Assembly: GCF_030317145.1 (NCBI RefSeq)
Contig: NZ_JASZYE010000012.1
Coordinates: 38,964 to 102,963 of the forward strand
Direction: 5' to 3'
Source: Variovorax flavidus
GTDB taxonomy: Bacteria; Pseudomonadota; Gammaproteobacteria; Burkholderiales; Burkholderiaceae_C
DNA length: 64,000 nucleotides
Below, piece by piece: positions 1 to 8,561 of the stretch. Every line of letters begins with the position of its first letter. Positions within the stretch are counted from its first letter, which is position 1. Both the position numbers and the translations under genes were made by a program. Under the pieces are notes generated by a model that saw nothing but the letters and a program-made list of their open reading frames with translations, had not been told where the DNA came from and ran no database searches.

Positions 1-552
1 GGCGACCCGGACAAGACCCGACGCATCAACGAATTCGACCTCGCGAAAGAAGGCTACACAGGACGGGGGTATGTCTATCCGCTCGATCCCAGCGGCACCA
101 ACATCGGGGACATGGTCGCGGTCGACGACAACCGCTTCATCGTGCTCGAGCGCAACGGCAACACGACGACTTCGCCGAATCCGGCCCCATTCAAGAAGGT
201 GTTCCTGATTGACCTCAAGGGCGTGCCTGACGGTGGCATCGTGCGCAAGACCGAGCTCGTCGACCTGATGAACCTGTCCGATCCGTTCGACCTGAACGCC
301 GACGGCCAGAGCGTCTTCACCTTTCCCTACACGACGATCGAAGATGTTCTGGTGCTCGACGCCCGCACGCTGCTTGTCGTCAACGACAACAACTTCCCGT
401 ATGGCGGGGGACGCGAGCTGGCGTCCGACAACACCGAGTTCTTGAAGATCCGTCTGCCGTTCTTGTTGTCAAAGGACGACGATGATCATGGCCAGGGTCA
501 TGGCCGCGACCGCGACCATCGTGGTGGGGGCTACGACTGGGACGACGACTGA
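1..552 (+). CDS. esterase-like activity of phytase family protein (C-terminal part)
   Basis: The reading frame is open from base 1 to the TGA at 550-552, giving 183 residues; the N-terminus lies outside the window. The visible part has the look of the phytase-like esterase domain: VAVDDNRFIVLERNGN followed by KVFLIDLKG and a beta-rich DARTLLVVNDNNFPYGGGR segment near the end. The family comprises secreted beta-propeller-like phosphoesterases or esterases; substrate unknown. The protein ends in an Asp/His/Gly/Arg-rich tail (DDDDHGQGHGRDRDHRGGG), which recurs in the 5'-nucleotidase and the DUF3604 protein further on. A role in phosphate release from organic phosphate fits the neighbours but is inferred. 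Confidence 0.8.
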   Translation, partial: GDPDKTRRINEFDLAKEGYTGRGYVYPLDPSGTNIGDMVAVDDNRFIVLERNGNTTTSPNPAPFKKVFLIDLKGVPDGGIVRKTELVDLMNLSDPFDLNADGQSVFTFPYTTIEDVLVLDARTLLVVNDNNFPYGGGRELASDNTEFLKIRLPFLLSKDDDDHGQGHGRDRDHRGGGYDWDDD

Positions 553-709
553 ACGCCAGCGCTGAAATCCCTTCGGTTGGTCCGGATACCGGACGCTGTC
601 ATCCGCCGGAAATGCCTCCGGAATAGCCTATGTCTCATCGCCGCCGTCCACCCCAGCGTTCACCCGCGAAGTTGACGGCCAGACCTTGACCCACATCACA
701 AGGAATCGC

Positions 710-1159
710 ATGAGAGTCGTTCCCATCAGCAAAATCCTCGCAACGACCGCTGCCGCATGGATGCTCGCAGGAGGCGCTGTCGCTCAATCCCCGGCCGGCA
801 GAAGCCGCGCGGATGTAGAGGCCGAAGCCATCGCGGCAGCCCATGCTCCGAATCAGAACGTGACACGCGGGTCGCGCGGAGCCGAGCCGTTCACATCAGT
901 GGCAGACCCCGCCAAGGTACAACAGGACGCCATCGATACCGCGCATGCGCCCAACCAGAACGTCACTCGCGGCTCGCGCGGCGCCGAGCCTTTTACTTCG
1001 ACCGCCGATCCCGATGCCGTGCGCGCACAGGCCGAGGCTGCGGCTGCGGCGCCCGATCAGAACGTGACGAGCGGATCGCGGGTCAACAGCAAGGTCATCT
1101 CGTCGATGCCCAACCCGGTGCAAATGCGCGCCGACGCAAAGCGGTCGACGTCAAACTGA
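710..1159 (+). CDS. secreted small protein with three 34-residue repeats
   Basis: 149 residues. I chose ATG 710 because AAGGA lies 5 bases upstream; a TTG at 686 would only add residues before the signal peptide. The N-terminus is a typical signal peptide (basic MRVVPISK, hydrophobic ATTAAAWMLAGGAVA, then QS). The mature part is almost entirely three tandem 34-residue repeats with the core A-APNQNVTRGSRGAEPFTS-ADP and an Ala-rich helical linker, the third copy being diverged. No known domain recognised and function unknown. It stands alone between the phytase-like gene and the binding-protein gene. Confidence 0.7.
   Translation: MRVVPISKILATTAAAWMLAGGAVAQSPAGRSRADVEAEAIAAAHAPNQNVTRGSRGAEPFTSVADPAKVQQDAIDTAHAPNQNVTRGSRGAEPFTSTADPDAVRAQAEAAAAAPDQNVTSGSRVNSKVISSMPNPVQMRADAKRSTSN
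839..1144 (+). repeat. three tandem 102-bp coding repeats
   Basis: Units 839-940, 941-1042 and 1043-1144 encode 34-residue repeats. Copies 1 and 2 are nearly identical at protein level (AHAPNQNVTRGSRGAEPFTS in both); copy 3 keeps QNVT-GSR. The period is exact, with no indels between units. Confidence 0.85.
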
Positions 1160-1178
1160 CGCGACTGCGCTGAGTTTC

Positions 1179-1196
1179 GGGGAGCAATGTCTCCCC
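1179..1196 (+). terminator. hairpin after the repeat protein
   Basis: GGGGAG, six-base loop, CTCCCC: a perfect 6-bp stem 20 bases after the stop codon. No T-run follows, so termination is only a possibility. Confidence 0.35.
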
Positions 1197-1271
1197 CATT
1201 GCGTGAAGGAGTTCACGCGGCAAAGTGCCTGTGCCGTTTCCTTGACACACGGGGTTCATAGCATCGCGCCG

Positions 1272-2423
1272 ATGAACCTCCCACTTTTCAGCCAACGCCG
1301 TCGCTTCCTTCAAGGCACCGTGGGCGCCGCAGCGTTGGCGGCCTTCGCAGGCCCGTCAAGCGCCGTCGCGCAGTCCCGTCCCGCGGAGGGCGCAGGACCG
1401 CGTGTTACCCAGTTGTTGGACATGTCTTCTGAGCAGCAGGAACTCTCGCGAGACTATGCAACCGGCATCCGCCTCGCATTCGCCGAACTCAAGAGGGGGA
1501 ATGCGCCTGTCCCCCAGCTTTCCACCATCGAGACGGACGGCTCAGCGCTCGCCGCCCGAAATGCCATCCAGCTCATCAAGAACGATCCGAGTCAGGTGGC
1601 CCTCCTCGGCACAGTGGGGGAAGGACTGGCGCTTTCGACCCTGAAAGAGGCGGGGCAGGCGCGCCTGGACATCGCCCATGTTGCGCCCTGGCTCGCCGAT
1701 TCTCAGTTCGACGCAGACGCTCGGTTGTTCGGCCTCTTCGCGTCGCGGGAGAGTCAGATCCGCTACGTTGTGAAGAACCTGGCCACCATGGGAGTGACCG
1801 AACTCGGCATGGTGTATCCAAATGCCGGGCAGTCCGACGTCCTACGCGCCAGTACAGAGGCGATCAGCGCTCGCCTGCAGATCAAGGTCCGATCGTTGGT
1901 TGTTCCGCCTGGGCAGGATCTGGCGCTTTTTGGGTCGCAACTGGGAGCGGACACGCCTTACTTTCTCGTCTTCATGGGCGCGAGCATCGAACTGGCCCAG
2001 TTCACGCGTGGCCTTAGCAAGCGCGGCTTGCAGCGCTACGTGGTGTGCCTGGCCGACGTCGACACCAACACCTTCCTTCAGCTCGATCCAGGAAAGGGAG
2101 TGCCGATCATCTTCACGCAGGTAGTGCCCAACCCACACTCGAGCAAGGTGGCGGTCGTGAGGGCCTATCGCGACGCGCTTCAGCGCCTGTTTGACGAACC
2201 GCCGTCGCCGGTAAGCCTGGCAGGCTACTTGGCGGGTCGCTATGCCGCAGCGGTGCTTGCGAGTGTCGGGCAGGACTCCACGCGAGCCAGGGTGCTTGCG
2301 GAGTTTCAGCGTCGGCGTCCCGTTGATCTGGCTGGATGGCGCGTCGAATTCTCGGAAGGAGGGCGTGCGAGCACTTTCGTCAGCCAGACGCTGTTGAACG
2401 CGCAAGGGGCCTTCGTCGGCTGA
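1272..2423 (+). CDS. ABC transporter substrate-binding protein, Tat-exported, orphan
   Basis: 383 residues from ATG 1272; 23 in-frame residues upstream do not look like coding sequence. The N-terminus is a twin-arginine signal (QRRRFLQGTVGAAALAAFAG). The body resembles the type 1 periplasmic binding fold of the Leu/Ile/Val-binding family, two Rossmann-like lobes with segments such as GTVGEGLALSTLKEAG and AGYLAGRYAAAVLASVG. No permease or ATPase gene is nearby, so it may work with distant transporter subunits, as the many orphan binding proteins of Burkholderiales do, or as a sensor subunit. Ligand unknown. It is convergent with the following hydrolase gene across a hairpin. Confidence 0.8.
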   Translation: MNLPLFSQRRRFLQGTVGAAALAAFAGPSSAVAQSRPAEGAGPRVTQLLDMSSEQQELSRDYATGIRLAFAELKRGNAPVPQLSTIETDGSALAARNAIQLIKNDPSQVALLGTVGEGLALSTLKEAGQARLDIAHVAPWLADSQFDADARLFGLFASRESQIRYVVKNLATMGVTELGMVYPNAGQSDVLRASTEAISARLQIKVRSLVVPPGQDLALFGSQLGADTPYFLVFMGASIELAQFTRGLSKRGLQRYVVCLADVDTNTFLQLDPGKGVPIIFTQVVPNPHSSKVAVVRAYRDALQRLFDEPPSPVSLAGYLAGRYAAAVLASVGQDSTRARVLAEFQRRRPVDLAGWRVEFSEGGRASTFVSQTLLNAQGAFVG

Positions 2424-2436
2424 GTTGCTTGAACTG

Positions 2437-2465
2437 CGCTTCGCCCGCGCCAGGCGGTCGAAGCG
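2437..2465. terminator. bidirectional hairpin between convergent genes
   Basis: CGCTTCG and CGAAGCG form a 7-bp stem around a GC-rich centre that can pair further. It lies in the 54-bp gap between two convergent genes, where a shared terminator is expected. There is no clear T-run. Confidence 0.5.
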
Positions 2466-2477
2466 AAACTCGGAAGC

Positions 2478-3272
2478 CTACTTCGCAGCTACAACCATGT
2501 TGTGAGCCGCTTGCTTGATAAGGTCAGCCACAGCTTGGGGCCTGGACACGTAGACCGCATGGCTGCCGGGAGTTTCCACGACAGTGGCGCCTGCGCGCTT
2601 GGACATGAGCCGCTGCGCCGGCGGCGGGATCATCTTGTCGTCCTTCGCCACCAGATACCAGCTCGGCTTGGCCTTCCAGGCCGGCTCGGTCACTGCCCCG
2701 CCGAGTGCCTCCACACCCCAAGGTACTTGCGAATCGGCCATGAAGGCGGCCGTTTGCGGCTTCACGTCGGCTGCGAACGAAGCGGCGAACTTCGTCTTGT
2801 CGAGAAGCAGGAAGCCGTCTCGTGGCGGGAGAATCGGAGGCACGGGTGCCCCTGGCTGCGGATCCTTGATGAGCGATTGGACCGACTCACCCTTGTCCGG
2901 CGCGAAAGCGGCGATGTAGACCAGGCTCGCGACTTTCTCATCGTTGCCTGCCTCGGTGATGACGACACCGCCGTAGGAATGGCCTACCAGGACCACCGGC
3001 CCGGGCTTGGCGGCGATCACGCGCTTGGTGACTGCCACATCGTCGGCCAGCGATACCGTCGGGTTCTGCACGATCGTCACGTCGTAGCCGTCCTTCTTGA
3101 GGATCTTGTGAACGCCTTCCCAGCCCGATCCGTCCACGAACCCGCCGTGAACGAGGACGATGCTGGGCTTCGCCGCCGCCGGGCCGGCAGGCGCGGCCGA
3201 GGCCGCCGTCGAAGCGAGCATCGCCGCGCTGCAGACAGCCGCGACGAACTTGGAGAGCTTGCGAGTAGACAT
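2478..3272 (-). CDS. secreted alpha/beta hydrolase
   Basis: 264 residues; ATG at 3272 has AGGAG 8 bases upstream, which decides it over the longer frame starting at 3401. A signal peptide (KFVAAVCSAAMLASTAASAA) precedes an alpha/beta hydrolase fold: oxyanion HGG at residues 42-44, nucleophile elbow GHSYGG with Ser99, and a late His in PGSHAVYVSRP. It resembles the short esterase-like hydrolases (MhpC/salicylate-esterase-like group) often encoded singly in proteobacteria. Substrate unknown. It is divergent from the phosphate transporter, sharing a 243-bp promoter region. Confidence 0.85.
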   Translation of the reverse strand: MSTRKLSKFVAAVCSAAMLASTAASAAPAGPAAAKPSIVLVHGGFVDGSGWEGVHKILKKDGYDVTIVQNPTVSLADDVAVTKRVIAAKPGPVVLVGHSYGGVVITEAGNDEKVASLVYIAAFAPDKGESVQSLIKDPQPGAPVPPILPPRDGFLLLDKTKFAASFAADVKPQTAAFMADSQVPWGVEALGGAVTEPAWKAKPSWYLVAKDDKMIPPPAQRLMSKRAGATVVETPGSHAVYVSRPQAVADLIKQAAHNMVVAAK

Positions 3273-3452
3273 TTGAGAACTCCTGGATGGCGCACGCAGG
3301 CGCGCTTGGCATTGGGGTGCGTTTGGATGGACGCCTTTGAAAGTCGCACGCCAATCTCTCATCGGCGTGTGTAATTTATATTTAAATAGTTTAGATGTCA
3401 AGCATAGTGAATGTGGCCTGTCCTGCGACTACAGCTCGCGGGCTGGGTCGAT

Positions 3453-3470
3453 CTGACACATGCTTGTCAT
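3453..3470 (+). promoter_or_regulatory. putative PhoB box before the phosphate transporter
   Basis: CTGACAC-ATGC-TTGTCAT: two direct heptamers 4 bp apart, ending 45 bp before ATG 3516. Compared with the known CTGTCAT half-site the mismatches are 2 and 1. The same architecture precedes five other phosphate-related units in this window. Confidence 0.6.
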
Positions 3471-3515
3471 ACAGCGGGACAAGGATGGAGAAAACCACCA
3501 CATCAAAGGACGAGC

Positions 3516-5141
3516 ATGAGCAGCGTCTATCCCGCTACGCACAAGGGCGGTCCTTCGGCTGGAGCCTCTTCCCAGCGACCGAAGCTCGATGCCAGGCCCA
3601 GCGCTCTCACGCTGGTTCTGTTCTTCGCGCTCCTGGCCTGCGGCCTGCTCTTCACCGCCTGGAGCCTCGTCAGCGACGTGACCGAGGCCACCCCTGGGAC
3701 AGTCACTTGGGTGCCCTACATCCTGCTGGGCGTCGCCTTGCTGATCGCCCTGGGCTTCGAGTTCGTCAATGGTTTTCACGACACCGCCAATGCGGTGGCC
3801 ACGGTGATCTACACCCACTCGTTGCCACCGAACTTTGCGGTGGTCTGGTCGGGCTTTTTCAATTTCCTGGGGGTGCTGCTGTCCAGCGGTGCCGTGGCCT
3901 TCGGCATCATTTCGCTGCTGCCGGTCGAACTCATTCTGCAAGTCGGCTCCGGCGCGGGCTTCGCGATGGTGTTTGCACTGCTGATCGCAGCCATTCTCTG
4001 GAACCTCGGAACCTGGTGGCTCGGATTGCCGGCCTCCTCATCGCACACGCTGATCGGCTCGATCATCGGGGTGGGCATCGCCAATGCGCTGATGCACGGT
4101 CGTGATGGCACCAGTGGCGTCGACTGGACACAGGCCACCAAGGTGGGATATTCACTGCTGCTGTCGCCGCTCGTGGGGTTCGGCTGTGCCGCGCTGCTGT
4201 TCCTGGCGCTCCGTGCACTGGTCAAGAACCGGGCGCTCTACGAGGAGCCCAAGGGCACAACGCCTCCGCCGGTATGGATTCGCGCCTTGCTCATCCTCAC
4301 TTGCACCGGCGTCTCCTTCGCCCACGGTTCGAACGACGGGCAGAAGGGCATGGGCCTGATCATGCTGATCCTTGTCGGCACGGTGCCGATGGCCTATGCG
4401 CTCAATCGCGCGATGCCGACGGATCAGATGACGCAGTTCGTCGCCGTGGCACAGGTCACGCAACAGTCGCTCGTCAAAAGCACGACGCTCGCTGCGCCTG
4501 CCGAGCCGGGCAAGGTGCTCTCGGAATTCGTGCGCACCCGTCAGCTCACGCCGGAGGTGGTTCCGTCGCTTGCCGCAGTGACGGGCAGCATCGGGGCCCA
4601 GGTCAAGGAGCACGGGACACTGGCGAAGGTGCCGGCGGCGGCGGTGGCGAACGTTCGGAACGACATGTACCTCGCCTCGGAAGCCATTCGCTTCCTCGAA
4701 AAGAGCGACGCGGTGCGCTTCGATGCGGACACGCTTGCGAACCTGAAGGCTTTCAAGAGCGAAATCGACAGTGCGACGAAGTTCATTCCGTTGTGGGTCA
4801 AGGTTGCGGTGGCCATCGCGCTGGGCCTCGGAACGATGGTGGGGTGGAAGCGCATCGTGGTGACCGTCGGTGAAAAGATCGGCAAGACCCATCTGACCTA
4901 TGCACAGGGTGCTTCCGCCGAACTGGTGGCCATGATGACCATCGGCGCCGCCGACGTCTACGGATTACCGGTGTCGACGACGCACGTGCTGTCATCCGGC
5001 GTGGCGGGCACGATGGCGGCCAACCGATCCGGCCTGCAGATGTCTACCATCCGGAATCTGTTGATGGCCTGGGTCCTGACGCTACCGGCCGCGATCCTGT
5101 TGTCGGGCACGCTCTACTGGCTGTTCGTTCAACTGCTCTGA
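3516..5141 (+). CDS. pit: inorganic phosphate transporter, Pit family
   Basis: 541 residues from ATG 3516, preceded by AAAGGA at 5-base spacing. PHO4-family permease moving phosphate (usually as a metal-phosphate complex) with protons across the inner membrane. The two inverted halves are visible: the signature GFEFVNGFHDTANAVATVIY and PASSSHTLIGSIIGVGIANA in the N-terminal half, and SFAHGSNDGQKGMGLIMLI with PVSTTHVLSSGVAGTMAAN in the C-terminal half. A soluble loop of about 130 residues lies between them, as in larger bacterial Pit proteins. About ten membrane helices. A PhoB-like box lies upstream, unusual because Pit is often constitutive and low-affinity. Confidence 0.93.
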   Translation: MSSVYPATHKGGPSAGASSQRPKLDARPSALTLVLFFALLACGLLFTAWSLVSDVTEATPGTVTWVPYILLGVALLIALGFEFVNGFHDTANAVATVIYTHSLPPNFAVVWSGFFNFLGVLLSSGAVAFGIISLLPVELILQVGSGAGFAMVFALLIAAILWNLGTWWLGLPASSSHTLIGSIIGVGIANALMHGRDGTSGVDWTQATKVGYSLLLSPLVGFGCAALLFLALRALVKNRALYEEPKGTTPPPVWIRALLILTCTGVSFAHGSNDGQKGMGLIMLILVGTVPMAYALNRAMPTDQMTQFVAVAQVTQQSLVKSTTLAAPAEPGKVLSEFVRTRQLTPEVVPSLAAVTGSIGAQVKEHGTLAKVPAAAVANVRNDMYLASEAIRFLEKSDAVRFDADTLANLKAFKSEIDSATKFIPLWVKVAVAIALGLGTMVGWKRIVVTVGEKIGKTHLTYAQGASAELVAMMTIGAADVYGLPVSTTHVLSSGVAGTMAANRSGLQMSTIRNLLMAWVLTLPAAILLSGTLYWLFVQLL

Positions 5142-5158
5142 GCGGAACAGGCTGCATC

Positions 5159-6364
5159 TCAGCGCAGCGCGATGACCTGGAGCGCAGCGCGAAGTCCGAG
5201 TTCGTAGGCCTGGTCCGGAGGCATGGGGGCGCCCGGCCGTGCGGTGGCGCCCCCGGAAGGTCTGGTCGACGCTGCTTCCGGCAACAAGTCAGCCCACCGA
5301 GAAGCAGGCAGCATCGCGGCCTCGTCGCCGCGCCCCGGCAGCACCATGCCTGCCAGCCGACCGGCGGCATCGAGAACCGGTCCGCCGTAGGTGCTGGCCG
5401 GCATCCCGATGCCGAGCTTTCGGAGTCCGCCATCGCCCAGGAACCCGCCGAAGAAGCCTTGGCTCAGCCAAGGCCAGGCAGGGGCCGTGGACTCCTGAAC
5501 TGCATATTCGAATGCGAAGCCGGCGCTTCCCGCGAACGGATCGCGCGATGCTGGAGCCGGGGTTCCATCGGCCGCGAGCGGGGCGTCGAGGCGCAGGACA
5601 GTGACACCCAGCGCCTCGAGAGGCTGCGTCGCGGCATCCGCGCGAGCGAGCGTGGTTTCCCCCATGCCGTTGCGCACCCAGATCGCCTGAGTGGTGCCGG
5701 GTCGGATCACGGCGCTGGGCACCAGCGCCATCGTCCCGTTGCCAATCAGTACGCCACTGGAGACCACACGGGCTGCGCTCGGCACCGCGGGCTGGCCATC
5801 TTCCATCAGGGCCTGCGGTGCCATCCGGTGCGGTGTACGCAGCAAGAGCTCGCTCGCCACAGGCGCAGAGGAGCCGAAAGCCCGGTGCACGTCGAGCGCC
5901 ACGGGATCCTGCGGCAGACGATCAAGGGTCTCCCGCAGCACGCGTTCGGCGAACTCTCCTTGCCCACCCACGCGCAGCAACCATGCGTACAGCGCACCCG
6001 CGGGCCCTGATTCCAGATGTGCACCGGCCACGTGCGCGCAGAACGCCAAGGCCCGTCGGTACTGTCCGGCCTGCATGGAGGCGCGCACGAGGCCCATCTC
6101 CGTGTCGGGCGCGTGCAGCATCATGGCCGCGCGCTCGAAGGTGTCCGTTGCAGCCACGAGCTCGCCGCGGGCAAGCTCGGCCTCGCCGCGACGCAGCAGC
6201 GTCGAGCGAGCCTCCATCACCGCGGGGTCGTTCACGCGTATGTCCGTGATCGCGGCGGCGGAGCGCTGCACGCCCCTTGTTTCGGGCACCTGCGCGCCGC
6301 AGTATGCACCCGGCAGGCTCAGTGCAAGCACCGCCATGCAGAGGGTCCGTGTGTCCGGGGTCAA
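5159..6364 (-). CDS. TPR protein with a trypsin-like fold, probably catalytically dead
   Basis: 401 residues if the TTG at 6364 is used, 12 bp after the 5'-nucleotidase stop; an ATG 9 codons later is the alternative. A signal-peptide-like start is followed by helical TPR-like repeats at about residues 50-170 (RRGEAELARGELVAATDTFERA). A second half of about 170 residues resembles an HtrA/trypsin beta-barrel (VSSGVLIGNGTMALVPSAVI, then YGGPVLDAAGRLAGMVLPG). The position expected for the catalytic GNSGGP motif reads ASTYGGPV, so the serine is not where a protease needs it, and no His-Asp pair is obvious. Probably a periplasmic binding or scaffold protein, co-transcribed with the 5'-nucleotidase. 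Confidence 0.6.
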   Translation of the reverse strand: MTPDTRTLCMAVLALSLPGAYCGAQVPETRGVQRSAAAITDIRVNDPAVMEARSTLLRRGEAELARGELVAATDTFERAAMMLHAPDTEMGLVRASMQAGQYRRALAFCAHVAGAHLESGPAGALYAWLLRVGGQGEFAERVLRETLDRLPQDPVALDVHRAFGSSAPVASELLLRTPHRMAPQALMEDGQPAVPSAARVVSSGVLIGNGTMALVPSAVIRPGTTQAIWVRNGMGETTLARADAATQPLEALGVTVLRLDAPLAADGTPAPASRDPFAGSAGFAFEYAVQESTAPAWPWLSQGFFGGFLGDGGLRKLGIGMPASTYGGPVLDAAGRLAGMVLPGRGDEAAMLPASRWADLLPEAASTRPSGGATARPGAPMPPDQAYELGLRAALQVIALR

Positions 6365-6376
6365 TCTCGATCGCCG

Positions 6377-8440
6377 TCAGGGCAGTTGGGTGATGCGCGG
6401 GATCGCCAGCGCCGGCAGCGCCGGGTCGTAGGCCGGCTTCGGTGCCTTGTAGCCTCCGTTCAGGTAGGCAGTCAGTGCGTCGATGTCCTGCGCACCGCCG
6501 AGCGTGTTGGTACCACCGAGCAACACCGTGAATCCATCCCCGCCCGTGGCCATGAAGTTGTTGACGGTCACGCGATAGGTCTTGGTGGGGTTCTGCACCA
6601 CGCCGTTGACCACGATGTTGTCCGGTGCACCGGTCGCGACGGGTGGCGTCACCGTCACATCGGTGGGCGTCAGCACCACGTTCACGATCTTCGAGCAGGC
6701 CGGCGCCCCAGCGCTCCACGAATACTTCAGGCCGTTCGACACCTGCATCACACGTTGGGCTGTCTGCCCCTTGCAACCCGTGAACTGCTGTTCAAGCAGA
6801 TCCTTGAGTTGCTGCGCGGTCAGCGTCAGGGTCACCAGGCTGTTGCCGAAGGGCTGCACGGTGAAGGCGTTGCCGTAGGTCACGTTGGATGGATAGGTCG
6901 CAGCCGCGTTCACGAACCCGGGGCTCCGCACACCACCGGCGTTCATGAACGCGACGATCGCACCGCCCAGCGACGCGGGTTGGGTCGCCTGCAACTGGGC
7001 ATCGGCGATCAAACTGCCGGCCGGCATCTCGCCGGCGGCATTCGCCGAATTCGGCAGTGCCGAGACGATCGTGCCGATGACCTGATTGGACAATGGCGAG
7101 GCGAGCGAGTTGTACCCGTCGACGATGTTCCTGACGCTCGGGTCCGCGGCGATGGCATTGTTGATCGCGACGTCCGTGCGATCCACCAGCCGGTTCGTCG
7201 CCGACACGGCGAGCACCTTGTGCGAACGGGGATGCAACGTGAGGTCGATGTCGGTGAGAACGCGGCCGAAGGCGCTCGCGCTCGTGACTGGGACCAGCCG
7301 TCCTTCGCGATTGGGAAGGCCAGTCGGACGCGGCGTGCTGACGGCGGCTCCGGAAACGCTCCTCACGTCGACAGTGTTGGCGGAGCAGTTGTAGGCGGCG
7401 TGCGTGTGGCCGCTGATGACCAGGTCGACCTCGTCCCCGAGGCCCTTGACGATGTTGGCGATGTCGGAGTCGGTGCCGTCGGCGTTCTTCAGGTTGCCGT
7501 CGCAGCCGTTGATGTCGCCGACGTTGGGGCTGGTCTGGAAGCCGCCCTGGTGCACAAGCACCACGATCGCATCGACACCCTGGGCGCGCAGGCGCGGGAT
7601 CAGGGCATTGACAGTCTGCGCTTCGTCACGGAACTCCAGCCCGGCCACGCCCGTGGGCGTCACGATGCCGGGCGTGCCCTTCAGCGTCATCCCGATGAAC
7701 GCGATCTTTGCGCCCTGGAAAGACTTGATGCCGTAGGCCGGGAACAGGGTGCGGTTCGTGGCCGTCTCGACGACATTGGCCGACAGCCACTTGAACCGTG
7801 CGCCGTCGAAGGTGCCCGGCGCATTCGAGCCCAGTCCTTTGCAGCTGTTCGGGTCGGGCACCCCCGCGGTGATCTTGCAGCCGCCGGACTGCAGGCGCCG
7901 GAGTTCCGCCGAGCCCTTGTCGAACTCATGGTTGCCGACCGCATTGAAGTCCACGCCGATCCTGTTGAGTGTTTCGACGGCGGGCTCGTCGAAGAAGAGG
8001 GCGGAGACCAGAGGCGATGCGCCAATGAAGTCGCCCGCGCCCACCACGACGTTGTTGACGTTCTGCGCCTTCATTCGCGCAACATAGGCGGCGAGGTACT
8101 CCGCACCGCCCACGGCGGGTCGCTGGGCCGCCGGAACCAAGGTATTGATGCCGAAGGTGCCGGGCGTCTGCAGCGTGCCGTGGTAGTCGTTGAACCCGAT
8201 GATCTTGACCTTGATCGGCTCGGGCGGCCGGCCGTGGTGGTCGTTGTCATGGTCGTGGCCTGGCTCATGACCCCGGCCCTTGCCGTGATCGCGGGCGTTG
8301 TCGCGACCCTTGTCCCTGTCCCCGTCGTCCGAAACGCGGGACCTGGGATCGGGTTGCGCGTGGGCCTGGGTGGCTATGGGACCGATGCCTGCGGCAACCA
8401 TCGTCAGCGCGCAGATGAGCGAGAAGCGGTGTTTCGACAT
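6377..8440 (-). CDS. secreted 5'-nucleotidase / metallophosphoesterase
   Basis: 687 residues; ATG 8440 has GGAGGGG 5 bases upstream. A signal peptide ending around THAQA-like AHAQ is followed by an Asp/His/Lys/Gly-rich tract (DRDKGRDNARDHGKGRGH and more). Next comes the calcineurin-like domain with IIGFNDYHGTL, GAGDFIGASP, GNHEFDKG and VISGHTHAAYNC, whose Asp, Asn and His residues bind two metals. The C-terminal 5'-nucleotidase domain carries the substrate site (FMNAGGVRSPG and the late NNFMATGGDGFTVL). UshA/NutA-like periplasmic enzyme releasing phosphate from nucleotides and other monoesters. A PhoB-like box lies upstream, and the gene leads a two-gene unit with the TPR protein. Confidence 0.92.
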   Translation of the reverse strand: MSKHRFSLICALTMVAAGIGPIATQAHAQPDPRSRVSDDGDRDKGRDNARDHGKGRGHEPGHDHDNDHHGRPPEPIKVKIIGFNDYHGTLQTPGTFGINTLVPAAQRPAVGGAEYLAAYVARMKAQNVNNVVVGAGDFIGASPLVSALFFDEPAVETLNRIGVDFNAVGNHEFDKGSAELRRLQSGGCKITAGVPDPNSCKGLGSNAPGTFDGARFKWLSANVVETATNRTLFPAYGIKSFQGAKIAFIGMTLKGTPGIVTPTGVAGLEFRDEAQTVNALIPRLRAQGVDAIVVLVHQGGFQTSPNVGDINGCDGNLKNADGTDSDIANIVKGLGDEVDLVISGHTHAAYNCSANTVDVRSVSGAAVSTPRPTGLPNREGRLVPVTSASAFGRVLTDIDLTLHPRSHKVLAVSATNRLVDRTDVAINNAIAADPSVRNIVDGYNSLASPLSNQVIGTIVSALPNSANAAGEMPAGSLIADAQLQATQPASLGGAIVAFMNAGGVRSPGFVNAAATYPSNVTYGNAFTVQPFGNSLVTLTLTAQQLKDLLEQQFTGCKGQTAQRVMQVSNGLKYSWSAGAPACSKIVNVVLTPTDVTVTPPVATGAPDNIVVNGVVQNPTKTYRVTVNNFMATGGDGFTVLLGGTNTLGGAQDIDALTAYLNGGYKAPKPAYDPALPALAIPRITQLP

Positions 8441-8523
8441 GAGTTCCCCTCCGGGTCTTTGGATCGCCAATGAGGTGTCGTGAGCACGCGTGCGAACTCA
8501 CGCGCGAACTATCGAGGCCGCCG

Positions 8524-8541
8524 GTGACGGTGTGGTGACGC
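8524..8541 (-). promoter_or_regulatory. putative PhoB box before the 5'-nucleotidase
   Basis: On the minus strand GCGTCAC-CACA-CCGTCAC: two direct heptamers with a 4-bp spacer, 84 bp before ATG 8440 and outside any gene. Confidence 0.65.
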
Positions 8542-8558
8542 CCGCTCGCGGGGGCGTC
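8537..8558. terminator. hairpin after the HupE gene, overlapping the PhoB-like box
   Basis: GACGCCC and GGGCGTC pair over an 8-base loop just after the stop of the HupE/UreJ gene at 8562. It shares 5 bp with the PhoB-like box of the next gene, so termination and promoter sit on top of each other. Confidence 0.4.
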
Positions 8559-8561
8559 GTG

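Noticed and set aside
595..601. CTGTCAT heptamer upstream of the repeat protein
   Set aside because: No second half-site 4 bp away on either side.
6017..8473. Long open frame on the plus strand over the 5'-nucleotidase
   Set aside because: It lies antisense to clear nucleotidase and TPR coding, its product is Arg/His/Gly-rich without domains, and such shadows are common in GC-rich DNA.
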